Assembly: GCA_913065125.1 (NCBI GenBank)
Contig: CAJYAG010000002.1
Location: 248,001-312,000 of the forward strand
DNA length: 64,000 bases
Direction of reading: 5' to 3'
Origin: an uncultured Flavobacteriaceae bacterium
Lineage (GTDB): Bacteria; Bacteroidota; Bacteroidia; Flavobacteriales; Flavobacteriaceae
Positions within the stretch are counted from its first letter, which is position 1. The number at the start of each line of letters is the position of its first letter. A program made the translations under genes and the position numbers. A model generated the notes under the pieces. The model worked only from the letters and a program-made list of their open reading frames with translations, had not been told where the DNA came from and ran no database searches. Below, piece after piece: positions 26,206-35,248 of this stretch.

Positions 26206-26295
26206 ATGCCAAGTGGTAAAAAAAGAAAGAGAGCAAAAATCTCTACACACAAACGTAAGAAAAGAGCAAGAGCAAACAGACATAAGAAAAAGTAA
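26206..26295 (+). CDS. 29-aa very basic protein, AURKAIP1/COX24 (mS38-like) ribosomal type
   Basis: The encoded peptide starts MPSGKKRKRAKISTHKRKKR and continues ARANRHKKK. This short Lys/Arg chain with MPSGKKRKR...KRKKR...RHKKK is conserved in Bacteroidota and is annotated there as an AURKAIP1/COX24-domain protein, related to mitochondrial mS38 of the small ribosomal subunit. It probably binds rRNA. It lies 50 bases after the HU gene, and its stop is embedded in a terminator hairpin. Confidence 0.85.
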   Translation: MPSGKKRKRAKISTHKRKKRARANRHKKK

Positions 26296-26312
26296 GCATC
26301 GCTTACTTTTTC
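26286..26312 (+). terminator. Terminator overlapping the stop of the mini ribosomal protein gene
   Basis: GAAAAAGTAAGC (26286-26297) pairs with GCTTACTTTTTC (26301-26312) around a 3-base loop, and the last codons and stop form the left arm. Confidence 0.8.
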
Positions 26313-26439
26313 TGCATTTGCATTAAAAGCTTAACAACGTTCATTGACAAGAAGTTTAAACACTTCATACAGGCAAAAACCCTGTAACATTATTTTAATC
26401 CATCTACACAATTAAGTGTAGTATAAAACCAAATTCAGA

Positions 26440-27972
26440 ATGAAAACAGAATTAATTATTCGTTCAAGTTCATCTGATATTGATTTTGCCTTACTAAGAG
26501 ATGGTAAACTTATAGAATTAAATAAAGAGACAAACGATAACAAGTTTTCTGTAGGCGATATTTTTATTGCTAAAATCGGAAAAGTTTTATCAGGCTTAAA
26601 TGCTGCTTTTGTAAATGTTGGTTATCCTAAAGATGGCTTTTTACATTATCATGATTTAGGTGCACAAGTAAACTCATTATCAAAATTCCTTAAGAAAGTA
26701 AGCACAGGTAATTATAAAGAATACACTTTAAAAAATTTCGACTTTGAGAAAGATATACACAAAGACGGAAGCATTAACGACGTCCTTAAAACAGGACAAA
26801 ACACATTAGTACAAATTGTAAAAGAACCTATTTCTACCAAAGGACCAAGAATTAGTTCTGAGCTATCTATAGCTGGTAGATTTTTAGTTTTAGTTCCTTT
26901 TTCTAATAGAGTTTCTGTATCACAAAAAATTGCAGATCCAAAAGAAAAAGAACGTTTAAAAAGATTGGCCCAAAGCATAAAACCAAAAGGTTTTGGTGTA
27001 ATTCTAAGAACTGTTGCTCAAGATAAAAAAGTAGCAGAGTTAGATCGGGATTTACAAAACTCTTTAGATCGTTGGAAAGGCATGTGTAAAAGCATTGCAA
27101 ACACAAACACTCCAACAAAAATATTGAGTGAATTAAACAGAGCATCATCTATATTAAGAGATGTAATGAATGATTCTTTTACAAACATTGTTACAAATGA
27201 CGAGACTTTAGTTGTAGAAATTAAAGATTATTTACAAGAAATTTATCCTGAAAAGGTAAATATTGTGAACCTACACAAATCAAAAACTCCAATATTTGAG
27301 AAGTATGGTATTGAACGCCAAATAAAAACTTCTTTTGGTAAAACAGTATCTATGAGTAAAGGTGCATATTTGGTAATTGAACATACCGAAGCACTGCACG
27401 TTATAGATGTAAATAGCGGAAACAGATCTAATAAAGCAAATTCTCAAGAAGATACTGCTTTAGAAGTAAACATGATTGCTGCAAAAGAAATTGCAAGACA
27501 ATTACAGTTACGTGATATGGGTGGAATTATTGTGGTTGATTTTATTGATATGCAAAGTGCAGAAAATAGACAAAAACTCTATCAATATATGAAAGATGAA
27601 ATGTCTTATGATAGAACAAAACACAAAATTTTACCACCAAGTAAATTTGGTTTAGTGCAAATCACTCGTCAAAGAGTAAGACCAGAGTTAGAAATTAAAA
27701 CAAGAGAACCAAATCCTAATGTAAATGGAGAAGTGGAAGCTCCAATTGTTTTAATTGATAAAATCGAAATTGAGTTAGAAAGAATTATATCTAGCGGAAA
27801 AAACTACAAAAAGATTACGCTTAATGCGCATCCGTTTGTAGCCGCGTACCTTACAAAAGGTGTTTCTTCTATCCGATTTAAATGGTTTATTAAATACAAA
27901 AAGTGGATTGATATATTACCTAGAGATGCTTACCAATACTTGCAATATAAATTTTATAAAAAAAGCAAGTAA
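26440..27972 (+). CDS. rng: Ribonuclease E/G family protein (RNase G)
   Basis: The endoribonuclease has an S1-type RNA-binding domain at about residues 38-130 (GDIFIAKIGKVLSGLNAAFVNVG, GFLHYHDLG) and a catalytic domain with the metal-binding aspartates in LHVIDVNSG and GIIVVDFIDM. At 510 residues it is RNase G sized, with no long C-terminal scaffold. Where enterobacterial enzymes have the zinc-link cysteines CPxCxG, this protein reads TREPNPNVNGEVEAP, so a zinc-bridged dimer is not expected. It acts in rRNA maturation and mRNA decay by family knowledge. Confidence 0.95.
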   Translation: MKTELIIRSSSSDIDFALLRDGKLIELNKETNDNKFSVGDIFIAKIGKVLSGLNAAFVNVGYPKDGFLHYHDLGAQVNSLSKFLKKVSTGNYKEYTLKNFDFEKDIHKDGSINDVLKTGQNTLVQIVKEPISTKGPRISSELSIAGRFLVLVPFSNRVSVSQKIADPKEKERLKRLAQSIKPKGFGVILRTVAQDKKVAELDRDLQNSLDRWKGMCKSIANTNTPTKILSELNRASSILRDVMNDSFTNIVTNDETLVVEIKDYLQEIYPEKVNIVNLHKSKTPIFEKYGIERQIKTSFGKTVSMSKGAYLVIEHTEALHVIDVNSGNRSNKANSQEDTALEVNMIAAKEIARQLQLRDMGGIIVVDFIDMQSAENRQKLYQYMKDEMSYDRTKHKILPPSKFGLVQITRQRVRPELEIKTREPNPNVNGEVEAPIVLIDKIEIELERIISSGKNYKKITLNAHPFVAAYLTKGVSSIRFKWFIKYKKWIDILPRDAYQYLQYKFYKKSK

Positions 27973-27992
27973 GGCATTACTTTTATCAAAAT

Positions 27993-28028
27993 AAAAAACC
28001 GCATCGTTTTAAAACGATGCGGTTTTTT
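27993..28028. terminator. Bidirectional terminator between rng and the patatin gene
   Basis: The perfect 36-base palindrome AAAAAACCGCATCGTTTT plus complement lies between convergent genes, with A and T runs serving both directions. Confidence 0.92.
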
Positions 28029-28040
28029 TGTTGTTATTCT

Positions 28041-30221
28041 TTAGAACCAAAATCCTAAATTAAAATACCAGTAATATTTTTTTGTGTCTGGAGACCAAGA
28101 GTATTTTAAGTCGATTGGACCAATAATAGAATTGATACTATATCCAAAAGCATACCCAGATTTTGTATCATTAAATAAATCACCCCCTTTTAAAACACTA
28201 TTATCTACTCTTGCATAATTTGCTAAAAAATGAATAAATTGTTTGTCTGTTACACCAAATCTTACATTAAAAGTAGATTTTAAAAATGATTGTTCTGACA
28301 ATGCATTGATATCATATCCATAAAAAGGAATAAAATTATTGATGAAATTTTGGTTATATCCACCTAATAAAAAATCGAAGGTTTTTGAAGTTACATCGCC
28401 AAGAGTAAATCCTGCTTCAGATTCGAATAGAAACGTAAAGTTCTTTTTAAAGCTTTTTGCAAAACCTATTTTCCCTTTTACTTGAGAAAATTGAATAAAA
28501 TCTTTATTGTAATCTGTAGAAGTCATATACCATTTAAATCTTGCATCTAATAAAAATCCTCTTTTAGGATAATACTTGTCATCATAAGTATCTAACTTTA
28601 AGAACGAATAAAGGTTCAAGTAATCGCTGTCATCAAAAACAAAAGGTTCGTTTGTACTTGTAGAAATTGTTTTTGTTTGAGAAAGTAATTTTTGATGTTC
28701 TAACCCCAACCCTATTGCAAATTTTCTTTCAAAAGTTGTTTGAATATACGCTCTGTTTGTAAAATCTCTGTATTGCAAATTAATTAAATTGATGCCTGGA
28801 ACATTCGATTTAATAGTGGTTTGAAAACTATTATATCTAGAACTAAACCCATAACTATAATAAAATCCATTATCTACAAAATATTGCAAATCATACCTTG
28901 GCTTGTCTCCAACAACAAAATCTAAGGAAACAGCATCGTTTTTTGATAAAATGTTTTTTTTGTTTACATTAATTAAAACGCCAGATTTGTATACTAAATC
29001 GTAATGCACACCTAATCTTAAACTTGCACTTAGCTTCTTTTCTATAATGTTTAATTGTACTATTTGTCCATCCGAAGTATTTTTTACACTAAAGTTAATC
29101 ATCTTAAAATTATCTGTAGCTGACAAGTTACTCACTTTAGTCGCTAACTCTTTATAGTTGATTTTATCTCCTTCTTGAAGTTTTAATTTACCAAGAACAT
29201 ACGCTCTAGTATGATTTTTATTTCCATTAATTTCTATTTTATGAACAATAAATTTAGAGTCTTTATGAACCAAATTTATTGGTTTTCTTTTTACCAATTG
29301 AAGCTTAGCAATGCTATCAAACGTTTTAGAAAAATTTTTGGCAATTTTAGTTCCTTTTGCTAAAATTTCCTTTGATTTATCAAAAGAAACAACACTGTAT
29401 TCAAAAATATCTGGATGAATATAAACATCTGTAATTGCAATTTTTTCTGGATTTTTTTTATACATCTGATAGCTAGAAATTTGATTTAAAACATCTAACG
29501 CAGATTTAATATTTTCTTTATGAAACAACTTTGATTGCACATCAACACCAATGATAATATCAACGCCTGTTTTTTTCATTTCATCAACAGGAAAATTATT
29601 AGCAATTCCACCATCAATCAATAATTTATTATTAATTTCTATTGGGTTTAACAATGTAGGAAACGAGCCACTTGCTCTTAATGCCAAAGGCAAAGAGCCA
29701 CTGGTAAGTTTTACTTGATCTCCGGTTTCTACGTCTGTAGCAATGCAAAAAAACGGAATTGGTAATTTAGAAAAATCTGTAATAGAATCTACGGGTGACA
29801 ATAACTGTGTTAAAAAACTCAATACATTTTGTCCTTTAGAGACTCCTTGTGGCAAGCCAATTTTACCTTTATTTATAGGTAAAACTAACGAATATTTTTC
29901 TCCATGTTCTTTTTCAAAAAAAGGTTTGGATTTTCGAGTATTCAAATCTCGTAATAAATTATAAAAATCGGTTTCAATAACAATTTTTTCTATTTGACTA
30001 GCGCTATAACCTGCAGCGTACAGACCACCAACAATAGCACCCATACTTGTACCGCCAATATAATCTATTTGAATTCCTGCTTTTTCTATTTCTTTTAAAA
30101 CTCCAACATGTGCAAATCCTTTTGCGCCTCCACCACTTAAAACCAAACCAATTTTTGGTTGCTTTTTTTGTGAAAAAACAAGCATTGATGTCATTAGAAA
30201 TATAAAAAATAACTTTTTCAT
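28041..30221 (-). CDS. Patatin-like phospholipase with POTRA and outer-membrane barrel domains
   Basis: A signal peptide (MLVFSQ) is followed by a patatin domain: GLVLSGGGAKGFAHVGVL (oxyanion hole), GGTSMGAIVGG with the nucleophile Ser, and DGGIANNFPVDEM with the catalytic Asp. A POTRA-like segment (VHKIEINGNKNHTRAYVLG) is at ~325-395, then a 16-strand-type BamA/TamA-like barrel ending YYWYFNLGFWF with the C-terminal aromatic. This is the type V-d-like/PlpD architecture, probably an outer-membrane-anchored lipase. Its start overlaps the uvrC stop by one base. Confidence 0.93.
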   Translation of the reverse strand: MKKLFFIFLMTSMLVFSQKKQPKIGLVLSGGGAKGFAHVGVLKEIEKAGIQIDYIGGTSMGAIVGGLYAAGYSASQIEKIVIETDFYNLLRDLNTRKSKPFFEKEHGEKYSLVLPINKGKIGLPQGVSKGQNVLSFLTQLLSPVDSITDFSKLPIPFFCIATDVETGDQVKLTSGSLPLALRASGSFPTLLNPIEINNKLLIDGGIANNFPVDEMKKTGVDIIIGVDVQSKLFHKENIKSALDVLNQISSYQMYKKNPEKIAITDVYIHPDIFEYSVVSFDKSKEILAKGTKIAKNFSKTFDSIAKLQLVKRKPINLVHKDSKFIVHKIEINGNKNHTRAYVLGKLKLQEGDKINYKELATKVSNLSATDNFKMINFSVKNTSDGQIVQLNIIEKKLSASLRLGVHYDLVYKSGVLINVNKKNILSKNDAVSLDFVVGDKPRYDLQYFVDNGFYYSYGFSSRYNSFQTTIKSNVPGINLINLQYRDFTNRAYIQTTFERKFAIGLGLEHQKLLSQTKTISTSTNEPFVFDDSDYLNLYSFLKLDTYDDKYYPKRGFLLDARFKWYMTSTDYNKDFIQFSQVKGKIGFAKSFKKNFTFLFESEAGFTLGDVTSKTFDFLLGGYNQNFINNFIPFYGYDINALSEQSFLKSTFNVRFGVTDKQFIHFLANYARVDNSVLKGGDLFNDTKSGYAFGYSINSIIGPIDLKYSWSPDTKKYYWYFNLGFWF

Positions 30222-32014
30222 TATGATTTATTATTGAAATATTCAACTATAATTTTAGCTCTTGAGCTTCCAACTTCCAATTCTAACTCTTCTAAAGTTG
30301 CACTTTTTACTCTTTTTGCCGACTTAAATTTACGTAATAATCTTGTAATTGTTTGCTTACCAATACTAGGTATTTGCTCTAATTCTGATTGAATTGCGCT
30401 TTTGCTTCTCTTATTTCTATGAAGTGTTATTCCAAATCGATGTGCTTCGTTTCTTAAAAACTGAATTATTTTTAAACTCTCCGATTTTTTATCTAAATAC
30501 AACGGAACAGAATCTCCTGGGTAATAAATTTCTTCCAATCTTTTTGCAATACCAATAATGGCAATTTTCCCTCTTAATCCTAAAACATCTAAGCTTTTTA
30601 ATGCAGATGATAACTGTCCTTTTCCTCCATCAATAATAATGAGTTGGGGCAACGATTCATTCTCTGCTAATAGCCGTTTATAGCGTCTAAAAACTACTTC
30701 TTCCATCGATGCAAAATCATCTGGACCAACCACGGTTTTAATATTGTAATGTCTGTATTCTTTTTTACTTGGTTTTCCATTTCTAAAAACTACACAAGCA
30801 GCAACAGGATGCGTTCCCTGTATATTAGAATTATCGAAACACTCAATATGTCTTGGTGCTGCTTTTAAGCGTAAATCTGTTTTCATTTGAGACATAATTC
30901 GGTTTGCATGCCGGTCTGGATCTACAATTTTTAGTTGCTTAAATCGATCTTGTCTAAAATAGCGCGCATTTCTTATCGACAGTTCTACAATTCTTTTTTT
31001 ATCGCCAGTTTTTGGAATGGTTACTTTTATATCGTCACCAACATCAACAGCAAACGGAACGTAAATTTCTTTAGATTGCGAATGAAATCGTTGACGGATT
31101 TCTATAATTGACAATTCTAACAAAGTCTTGTCTGTTTCGTCAAGTTTTTTCTTAATTTCTGATGTATGAGATTGAATGATGGAGCCGTTTGCTATCTTAA
31201 AAAAGTTAACATACCCGAAGCTTTCATCAGAAATAACAGAAAACACATCTACATTATTTATAGTCGGATTTACAACGGTAGATTTTGCTTGGTAATTTGA
31301 TAATTGTTCTAATTTTACTTTTATTTTCTGCGCTTCCTCAAACTCCATTTTAGCAGCGAAATCTTGCATCAACTCAGAAAATTTCTCTAAAGATTCTTTG
31401 AAGTTTCCTTTTATAATATTTCTGATAGCAGAAATATCTAACTGGTAATTTTCTTCTGACTGTAAATCTTCACAAGGCGCTTTGCAGTTTCCTAAGTGGT
31501 ATTCTAAACAAACTTTATATTTTTTTGCAGCAATTTTTTCTTTGCTTAAATCGTACTTGCAAGTTCTTAATGTGTACAATTCTTTTATTAAATCTAATAG
31601 TGCTTTTACTGTTCTAACGGATGTGTATGGACCAAAATATTCTGATCCATCTTTAACAACATTTCGAGTTAAAAAAATTCTTGGAAAACGTTCTTTTTTG
31701 ATACAAATCCACGGATAGGTTTTATCATCCTTTAGCATCACATTGTACTTTGGTTGATACTTTTTTATCAGGTTATTTTCTAATAACAATGCATCTGTTT
31801 CTGTATCTACAACAATGTGTTTAATGCTTGCAATTTTCTTTACTAAAACTCTGGTTTTACCATTTTCGTGGTTTTTGGTAAAGTAAGAAGCAACTCTTTT
31901 TTTTAAGTTTTTTGCTTTACCAACATAAATAATAACATCGTTTATATCAAAATATTGATATACACCTGGAGAGTTTGGTAACGACTTTATTTGAATTTCA
32001 ATGGCATTAGACAT
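30221..32014 (-). CDS. uvrC: Excinuclease ABC subunit C
   Basis: UvrC makes both incisions in nucleotide excision repair. It has an N-terminal GIY-YIG domain (PGVYQYFD...VIYVGKAKNLKKRVASYF), a UVR motif near residue 200-235 (DFAAKMEFEEAQKIKVKLEQL), the UvrC RNase-H-like domain (IECFDNSNIQGTHPVAACV, IIIDGGKGQL, HRFGITLHR) and C-terminal HhH (EQIPSIGKQTITRLLRKF). The Cys pair near 155-180 (CLEYHLGNCKAPC) is usual. At 597 residues it is full length. Confidence 0.97.
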   Translation of the reverse strand: MSNAIEIQIKSLPNSPGVYQYFDINDVIIYVGKAKNLKKRVASYFTKNHENGKTRVLVKKIASIKHIVVDTETDALLLENNLIKKYQPKYNVMLKDDKTYPWICIKKERFPRIFLTRNVVKDGSEYFGPYTSVRTVKALLDLIKELYTLRTCKYDLSKEKIAAKKYKVCLEYHLGNCKAPCEDLQSEENYQLDISAIRNIIKGNFKESLEKFSELMQDFAAKMEFEEAQKIKVKLEQLSNYQAKSTVVNPTINNVDVFSVISDESFGYVNFFKIANGSIIQSHTSEIKKKLDETDKTLLELSIIEIRQRFHSQSKEIYVPFAVDVGDDIKVTIPKTGDKKRIVELSIRNARYFRQDRFKQLKIVDPDRHANRIMSQMKTDLRLKAAPRHIECFDNSNIQGTHPVAACVVFRNGKPSKKEYRHYNIKTVVGPDDFASMEEVVFRRYKRLLAENESLPQLIIIDGGKGQLSSALKSLDVLGLRGKIAIIGIAKRLEEIYYPGDSVPLYLDKKSESLKIIQFLRNEAHRFGITLHRNKRSKSAIQSELEQIPSIGKQTITRLLRKFKSAKRVKSATLEELELEVGSSRAKIIVEYFNNKS

Positions 32015-32107
32015 ACTACGAAAATACCATTTTTACTGCTGCTTTTTAAAACTATCTTTAAAATAATTACTACATTTATGGTTATTATTAACCCAAGACT
32101 TATTATC

Positions 32108-32482
32108 ATGAAAAAAAAGAACACAATCACTTTAAAAACAGCAATGACATGGGCAAAAAATTGGAGAAATTTAGAGTCTACATACAATAAATATAACGAG
32201 TGTAGAGCTTTTAATATTCCTAAAATTGATTTACAAGAAGTCTTAGCTGAAGACGGAGTTAAGAGTGTTAGAGCGTATTTAGGTGTTAAAGAAACTGTGA
32301 ATCCAAAAACAAAGGAAATCACTTACGAAGAAAAATTAATGATTGTTGGTGTTGATAAAAATAATAAAGATATGATTTCGACTGTAAATCTAGGTAAATT
32401 AGGTGATGGTGATGATGATATTTATGATATGACTCAACCTTGTCCAGATTATTGCGACCCAGATAGTCCTTTAAATGGATAA
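32108..32482 (+). CDS. Unrecognised 124-aa protein with Cys-rich C-terminal tail
   Basis: The start ATG at 32108 (MKKKNTITLKTAMTWAKNWR) is preferred over 31991, which would overlap the uvrC start region. No named domain is recognised. Features seen are a Trp-rich N-terminal helix (AMTWAKNWRNLE), an IDLQEVLAEDGVKSVRAYLGV segment, a strand KLMIVGVDKN, an acidic GDGDDDIYD stretch, and a tail PCPDYCDPDSPLNG with two cysteines. There is no signal peptide. It is the first gene of a tight operon with a membrane protein, kinase and regulator (gaps 9, 13 and 12 bases). It could be a signal, an adaptor or a substrate of the system; this is open. Confidence 0.8.
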   Translation: MKKKNTITLKTAMTWAKNWRNLESTYNKYNECRAFNIPKIDLQEVLAEDGVKSVRAYLGVKETVNPKTKEITYEEKLMIVGVDKNNKDMISTVNLGKLGDGDDDIYDMTQPCPDYCDPDSPLNG

Positions 32483-32491
32483 TTTATTTTA

Positions 32492-33121
32492 ATGAGTATA
32501 CAAATTACAATAGTTTATATTGGCTATTTTTTATTGGCATTAAATACAGTCTTATTTTTAAGGAATTACCGATTAAGGTCAACACCTATAAAAATTTTTA
32601 CACTATATCTAATTGGCAGTTTAATTCTTCAATTATATTCAAGTTATCTTAGTCATTATAGCATAAATAATCTTTTTTTATCCCATTATTTTTTTATTGG
32701 GAAGTTTGTTTTGTTAAGTTTCTTTTTTAGAGAAATTTTAAAGAAAAGAATTCTTAAAAAAATAATTTCAATCGTTATACTAATTGTATTAGTAGCGCTT
32801 AGCATCTATTATATTGTAGATCCTACAAGCTATGATAAATTTAATATTTTTGAAATTGTTTCAACATCAATCCCATTAATTATCTTTTGTTTTTTATTTT
32901 TTATTCAAAAAATTGAAGGTTCAGACAGTAGATTTATTTTTATTGTTTCTGGGATGTTTTTATATTTTTTGTGTAGTCTTTTACTCTTTACAGCTGGAAA
33001 TATTAAAGGCTCGACAAAGATGTTAATTTGGAATACAAATGCAGTTTTATACATATTATATCAACTATTGATTTTTGTAGACTGGTATAAACATTTTAGA
33101 AAAAAAGCTGCTTTAACCTAA
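32492..33121 (+). CDS. Seven-helix membrane protein of a two-component operon
   Basis: The 209-residue protein is almost all hydrophobic. Seven helices can be counted, from TIVYIGYFLLALNTVLFL to AVLYILYQLLIFVDWY, with basic residues (FRNYRLR, REILKKRILKK, WYKHFRKK) between them. No catalytic motif is seen and no family is recognised. It is placed between the small Cys-tailed protein and a histidine kinase that lacks a sensor domain, so it may be the sensor or receptor of the system, which is inference. Confidence 0.82.
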   Translation: MSIQITIVYIGYFLLALNTVLFLRNYRLRSTPIKIFTLYLIGSLILQLYSSYLSHYSINNLFLSHYFFIGKFVLLSFFFREILKKRILKKIISIVILIVLVALSIYYIVDPTSYDKFNIFEIVSTSIPLIIFCFLFFIQKIEGSDSRFIFIVSGMFLYFLCSLLLFTAGNIKGSTKMLIWNTNAVLYILYQLLIFVDWYKHFRKKAALT

Positions 33122-33134
33122 AAGATTTAAAAAA

Positions 33135-33926
33135 ATGGAGGAATTATTTTCTCAAGAAAATCAAATAATCACCATTGTTCTTATTGGTGTATTATTACTT
33201 TTATTAATGGCGGTTGCGCTATTTTTCTTTTTCTTTATTTCACGTAAAAAAATTATTGAAAAAGAACTTGAAAAAAAGTCTGCAGAAATCAAACACCAAA
33301 GAGAGTTAATTCACGCAACAATTCTTACTCAAGAAAATGAACGAAAACGTATCGCTCAAGATTTACACGACGATATTAGCTCTAAATTAAATGTAATTCA
33401 TCTTAATTCTAATTTACTTTTAGATGGCGGTTTATCAGTAAAAGAATATTCAGAAGTTGTTAAAAGCAACATAAATATAACCAACAGAACTTTACAAAGT
33501 GCTCGTAAAATTGCACATGATTTATTACCGCCTATTCTTGATAAATTTGGGTTACAATCTGCTATTGAAGAATTGGTAGACGATTATAATACAAGTAAAA
33601 AAGTAGTGGTTAGCTATCAATTAAAATACCAAAAAAATTATCTAAACAAAACCAAAGAATTACATCTTTTTAGAATCTTACAAGAACTGATTAACAACTC
33701 TATTAGACACGGTAAAGCAAAAAACATTAATTTAGTGCTTGAAACAAGTAATTCAAAATTATATTTAAACTACTCTGATGATGGTATTGGTTTTGACACA
33801 AAACGGGCTAAACTTAAAAAAGGCTTAGGTTTAAAAAACATAGAAAGTAGAGTTGAATTATTAAACGGAATATTAAAAATTAGTAGTGAAAATAAAAGTG
33901 GCGCAACATTTATAATACATATTTAA
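33135..33926 (+). CDS. Sensor-less histidine kinase (HisKA_3/NarX type)
   Basis: A single membrane helix at residues ~11-36 (IITIVLIGVLLLLLMAVALF) leads directly into a coiled stretch and the HisKA_3 box ENERKRIAQDLHDDISSKLN, with phosphoacceptor His78. The HATPase domain has ELINNSIRHGKA, SDDGIGFD and KGLGLKNIESRVELL. At 263 residues there is no periplasmic or PAS/GAF sensor, so input probably comes from a partner such as the membrane protein just upstream. The cognate regulator follows 12 bases downstream. Confidence 0.94.
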   Translation: MEELFSQENQIITIVLIGVLLLLLMAVALFFFFFISRKKIIEKELEKKSAEIKHQRELIHATILTQENERKRIAQDLHDDISSKLNVIHLNSNLLLDGGLSVKEYSEVVKSNINITNRTLQSARKIAHDLLPPILDKFGLQSAIEELVDDYNTSKKVVVSYQLKYQKNYLNKTKELHLFRILQELINNSIRHGKAKNINLVLETSNSKLYLNYSDDGIGFDTKRAKLKKGLGLKNIESRVELLNGILKISSENKSGATFIIHI

Positions 33927-33938
33927 TCCCCTAAGATT

Positions 33939-34607
33939 ATGAAAATAAAGATCGCTTTAGCAGATGATGAACAACTTTTTAGAGAAGGAATTTCATTTCT
34001 CTTGCAAAGAGAAAAGAATTTTGAGGTTCTTTTTGAAGTAAAAAATGGTCAAGAATTAATAGACGCTCTTGATGTTAAAAATATACCTGATGTTATTTTA
34101 ATGGATCTAAAAATGCCTATTCTAAATGGTATAGAAACTACAAAAATCATCCATAAAAAGTATCCATCAATAAAAATTATTGCACTTACCAGTTACGATG
34201 GTAACTCTTTTATTACAAATATGATTGATGTTGGAGCATCGTCCTATTTATTAAAAAATACAAGTCCTAAGGTGGTAGTTCATACCATAAATCAGGTGTT
34301 TGAAAAAGGCTTTTATTATGATGAAAAAGTACTAAAAACCATACAAGAAACGATACATTCTTCAAGTGGTAAAAAGATAAAAAGCGATTTAGATAAAAAG
34401 CTACTTTCAAAGCGAGAGCGTCAAATTTTAGAATTAATCTGCGCACAATTTACTACTGCTGAAATTGCAAAAAAATTATTTATTAGTAAAAGAACTGTAG
34501 AAGGGCATCGAAATAATTTATTGCTAAAAACAGCATCTAAAAATGTTGCTGGTTTGGTTATTTACGGAATTCAAAAAAGATTAATAGAACTGGCAATAGA
34601 ATTATAG
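33939..34607 (+). CDS. NarL/FixJ-type response regulator
   Basis: The 222-residue protein has a receiver domain with acidic pair DDE (residues 9-11), phosphoacceptor Asp56 (VILMDLKMPILNG), Thr/Ser (ALTSYDG) and Lys (YLLKNTSP). A LuxR-type helix-turn-helix follows at ~150-215 (LSKRERQILELICAQFTTAEIAKKLFISKRTVEGHR). It is the transcriptional output of the four-gene operon. The gene overlaps the convergent lspA stop by 6 bases. Confidence 0.95.
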   Translation: MKIKIALADDEQLFREGISFLLQREKNFEVLFEVKNGQELIDALDVKNIPDVILMDLKMPILNGIETTKIIHKKYPSIKIIALTSYDGNSFITNMIDVGASSYLLKNTSPKVVVHTINQVFEKGFYYDEKVLKTIQETIHSSSGKKIKSDLDKKLLSKRERQILELICAQFTTAEIAKKLFISKRTVEGHRNNLLLKTASKNVAGLVIYGIQKRLIELAIEL

Positions 34608-35192
34608 TACCGGCTCTTTCGTTTTTTCTTCAGGTGGAAAAGCTTGTTTGTTAAAAATGAATAATAAGATTACACCAATTGTAATAAAAGAATCTGCACC
34701 ATTAAAAATAGCGTTGAAAAAAGTGAACTTCTCACCTACGTAAATTGGAAAATATAACATATCAACTACTCTTCCATGAAATAATTCTCCGTACGGATTT
34801 TCTGCAAAAAGTGTTGCCGTTCCATGAGCAGGAGCATCAAATATTACTCCATAAAAAACAGAATCTATAATATTACCAAATGCACCAGAAAGCACTAAAG
34901 CAATTGCTAAAACAACAACAGTTGGCGCGTTTCTTTTAATGGTATTTCGCAACCAATAAATAATTCCAACTACAGCAACTACTCTAAATAACGTTAAAAA
35001 CAATTTACCTGCTTTTCCGCCAAATTCAAATCCCCAGGCCATTCCGTTATTTTCGGTAAAATGAATTCTAAACCAATCGAAAACACGAACACTTTCTTGA
35101 ATTTCAAAATTTGTTTTGATATAAATTTTACTTACTTGATCTATAAGTAATGCTAAAAAAACGGTAGTAATTGCGATGGCTTTTTTGGACAT
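34602..35192 (-). CDS. lspA: Lipoprotein signal peptidase LspA
   Basis: LspA cleaves prolipoprotein signal peptides. Four hydrophobic helices and the two catalytic aspartates are visible, in GAFGNIIDSVFYGVIFD and GRVVDMLYFPIY, plus FNGADSFITIG. At 196 residues it is a little longer than proteobacterial LspA, as usual in Bacteroidota, because of the loop FDAPAHGTATLFAENPYGEL. It follows the DksA-like gene, separated by a hairpin. Confidence 0.95.
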   Translation of the reverse strand: MSKKAIAITTVFLALLIDQVSKIYIKTNFEIQESVRVFDWFRIHFTENNGMAWGFEFGGKAGKLFLTLFRVVAVVGIIYWLRNTIKRNAPTVVVLAIALVLSGAFGNIIDSVFYGVIFDAPAHGTATLFAENPYGELFHGRVVDMLYFPIYVGEKFTFFNAIFNGADSFITIGVILLFIFNKQAFPPEEKTKEPVL

Positions 35193-35214
35193 GGATACTC
35201 TATATATTAGACTT

Positions 35215-35247
35215 AAAAAAAGCTTCCAATATTTGGAAGCTTTTTTA
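35215..35247. terminator. Terminator hairpin between the DksA-like gene and lspA
   Basis: AAAAAAGCTTCCAA and its complement (35215-35228/35233-35246 approximately) pair around TAT, with T runs in both directions. It lies immediately after the DksA-like stop on the minus strand, only 22 bases before the lspA start, so read-through or attenuation between the two genes is possible. Confidence 0.8.
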
Positions 35248-35248
35248 G

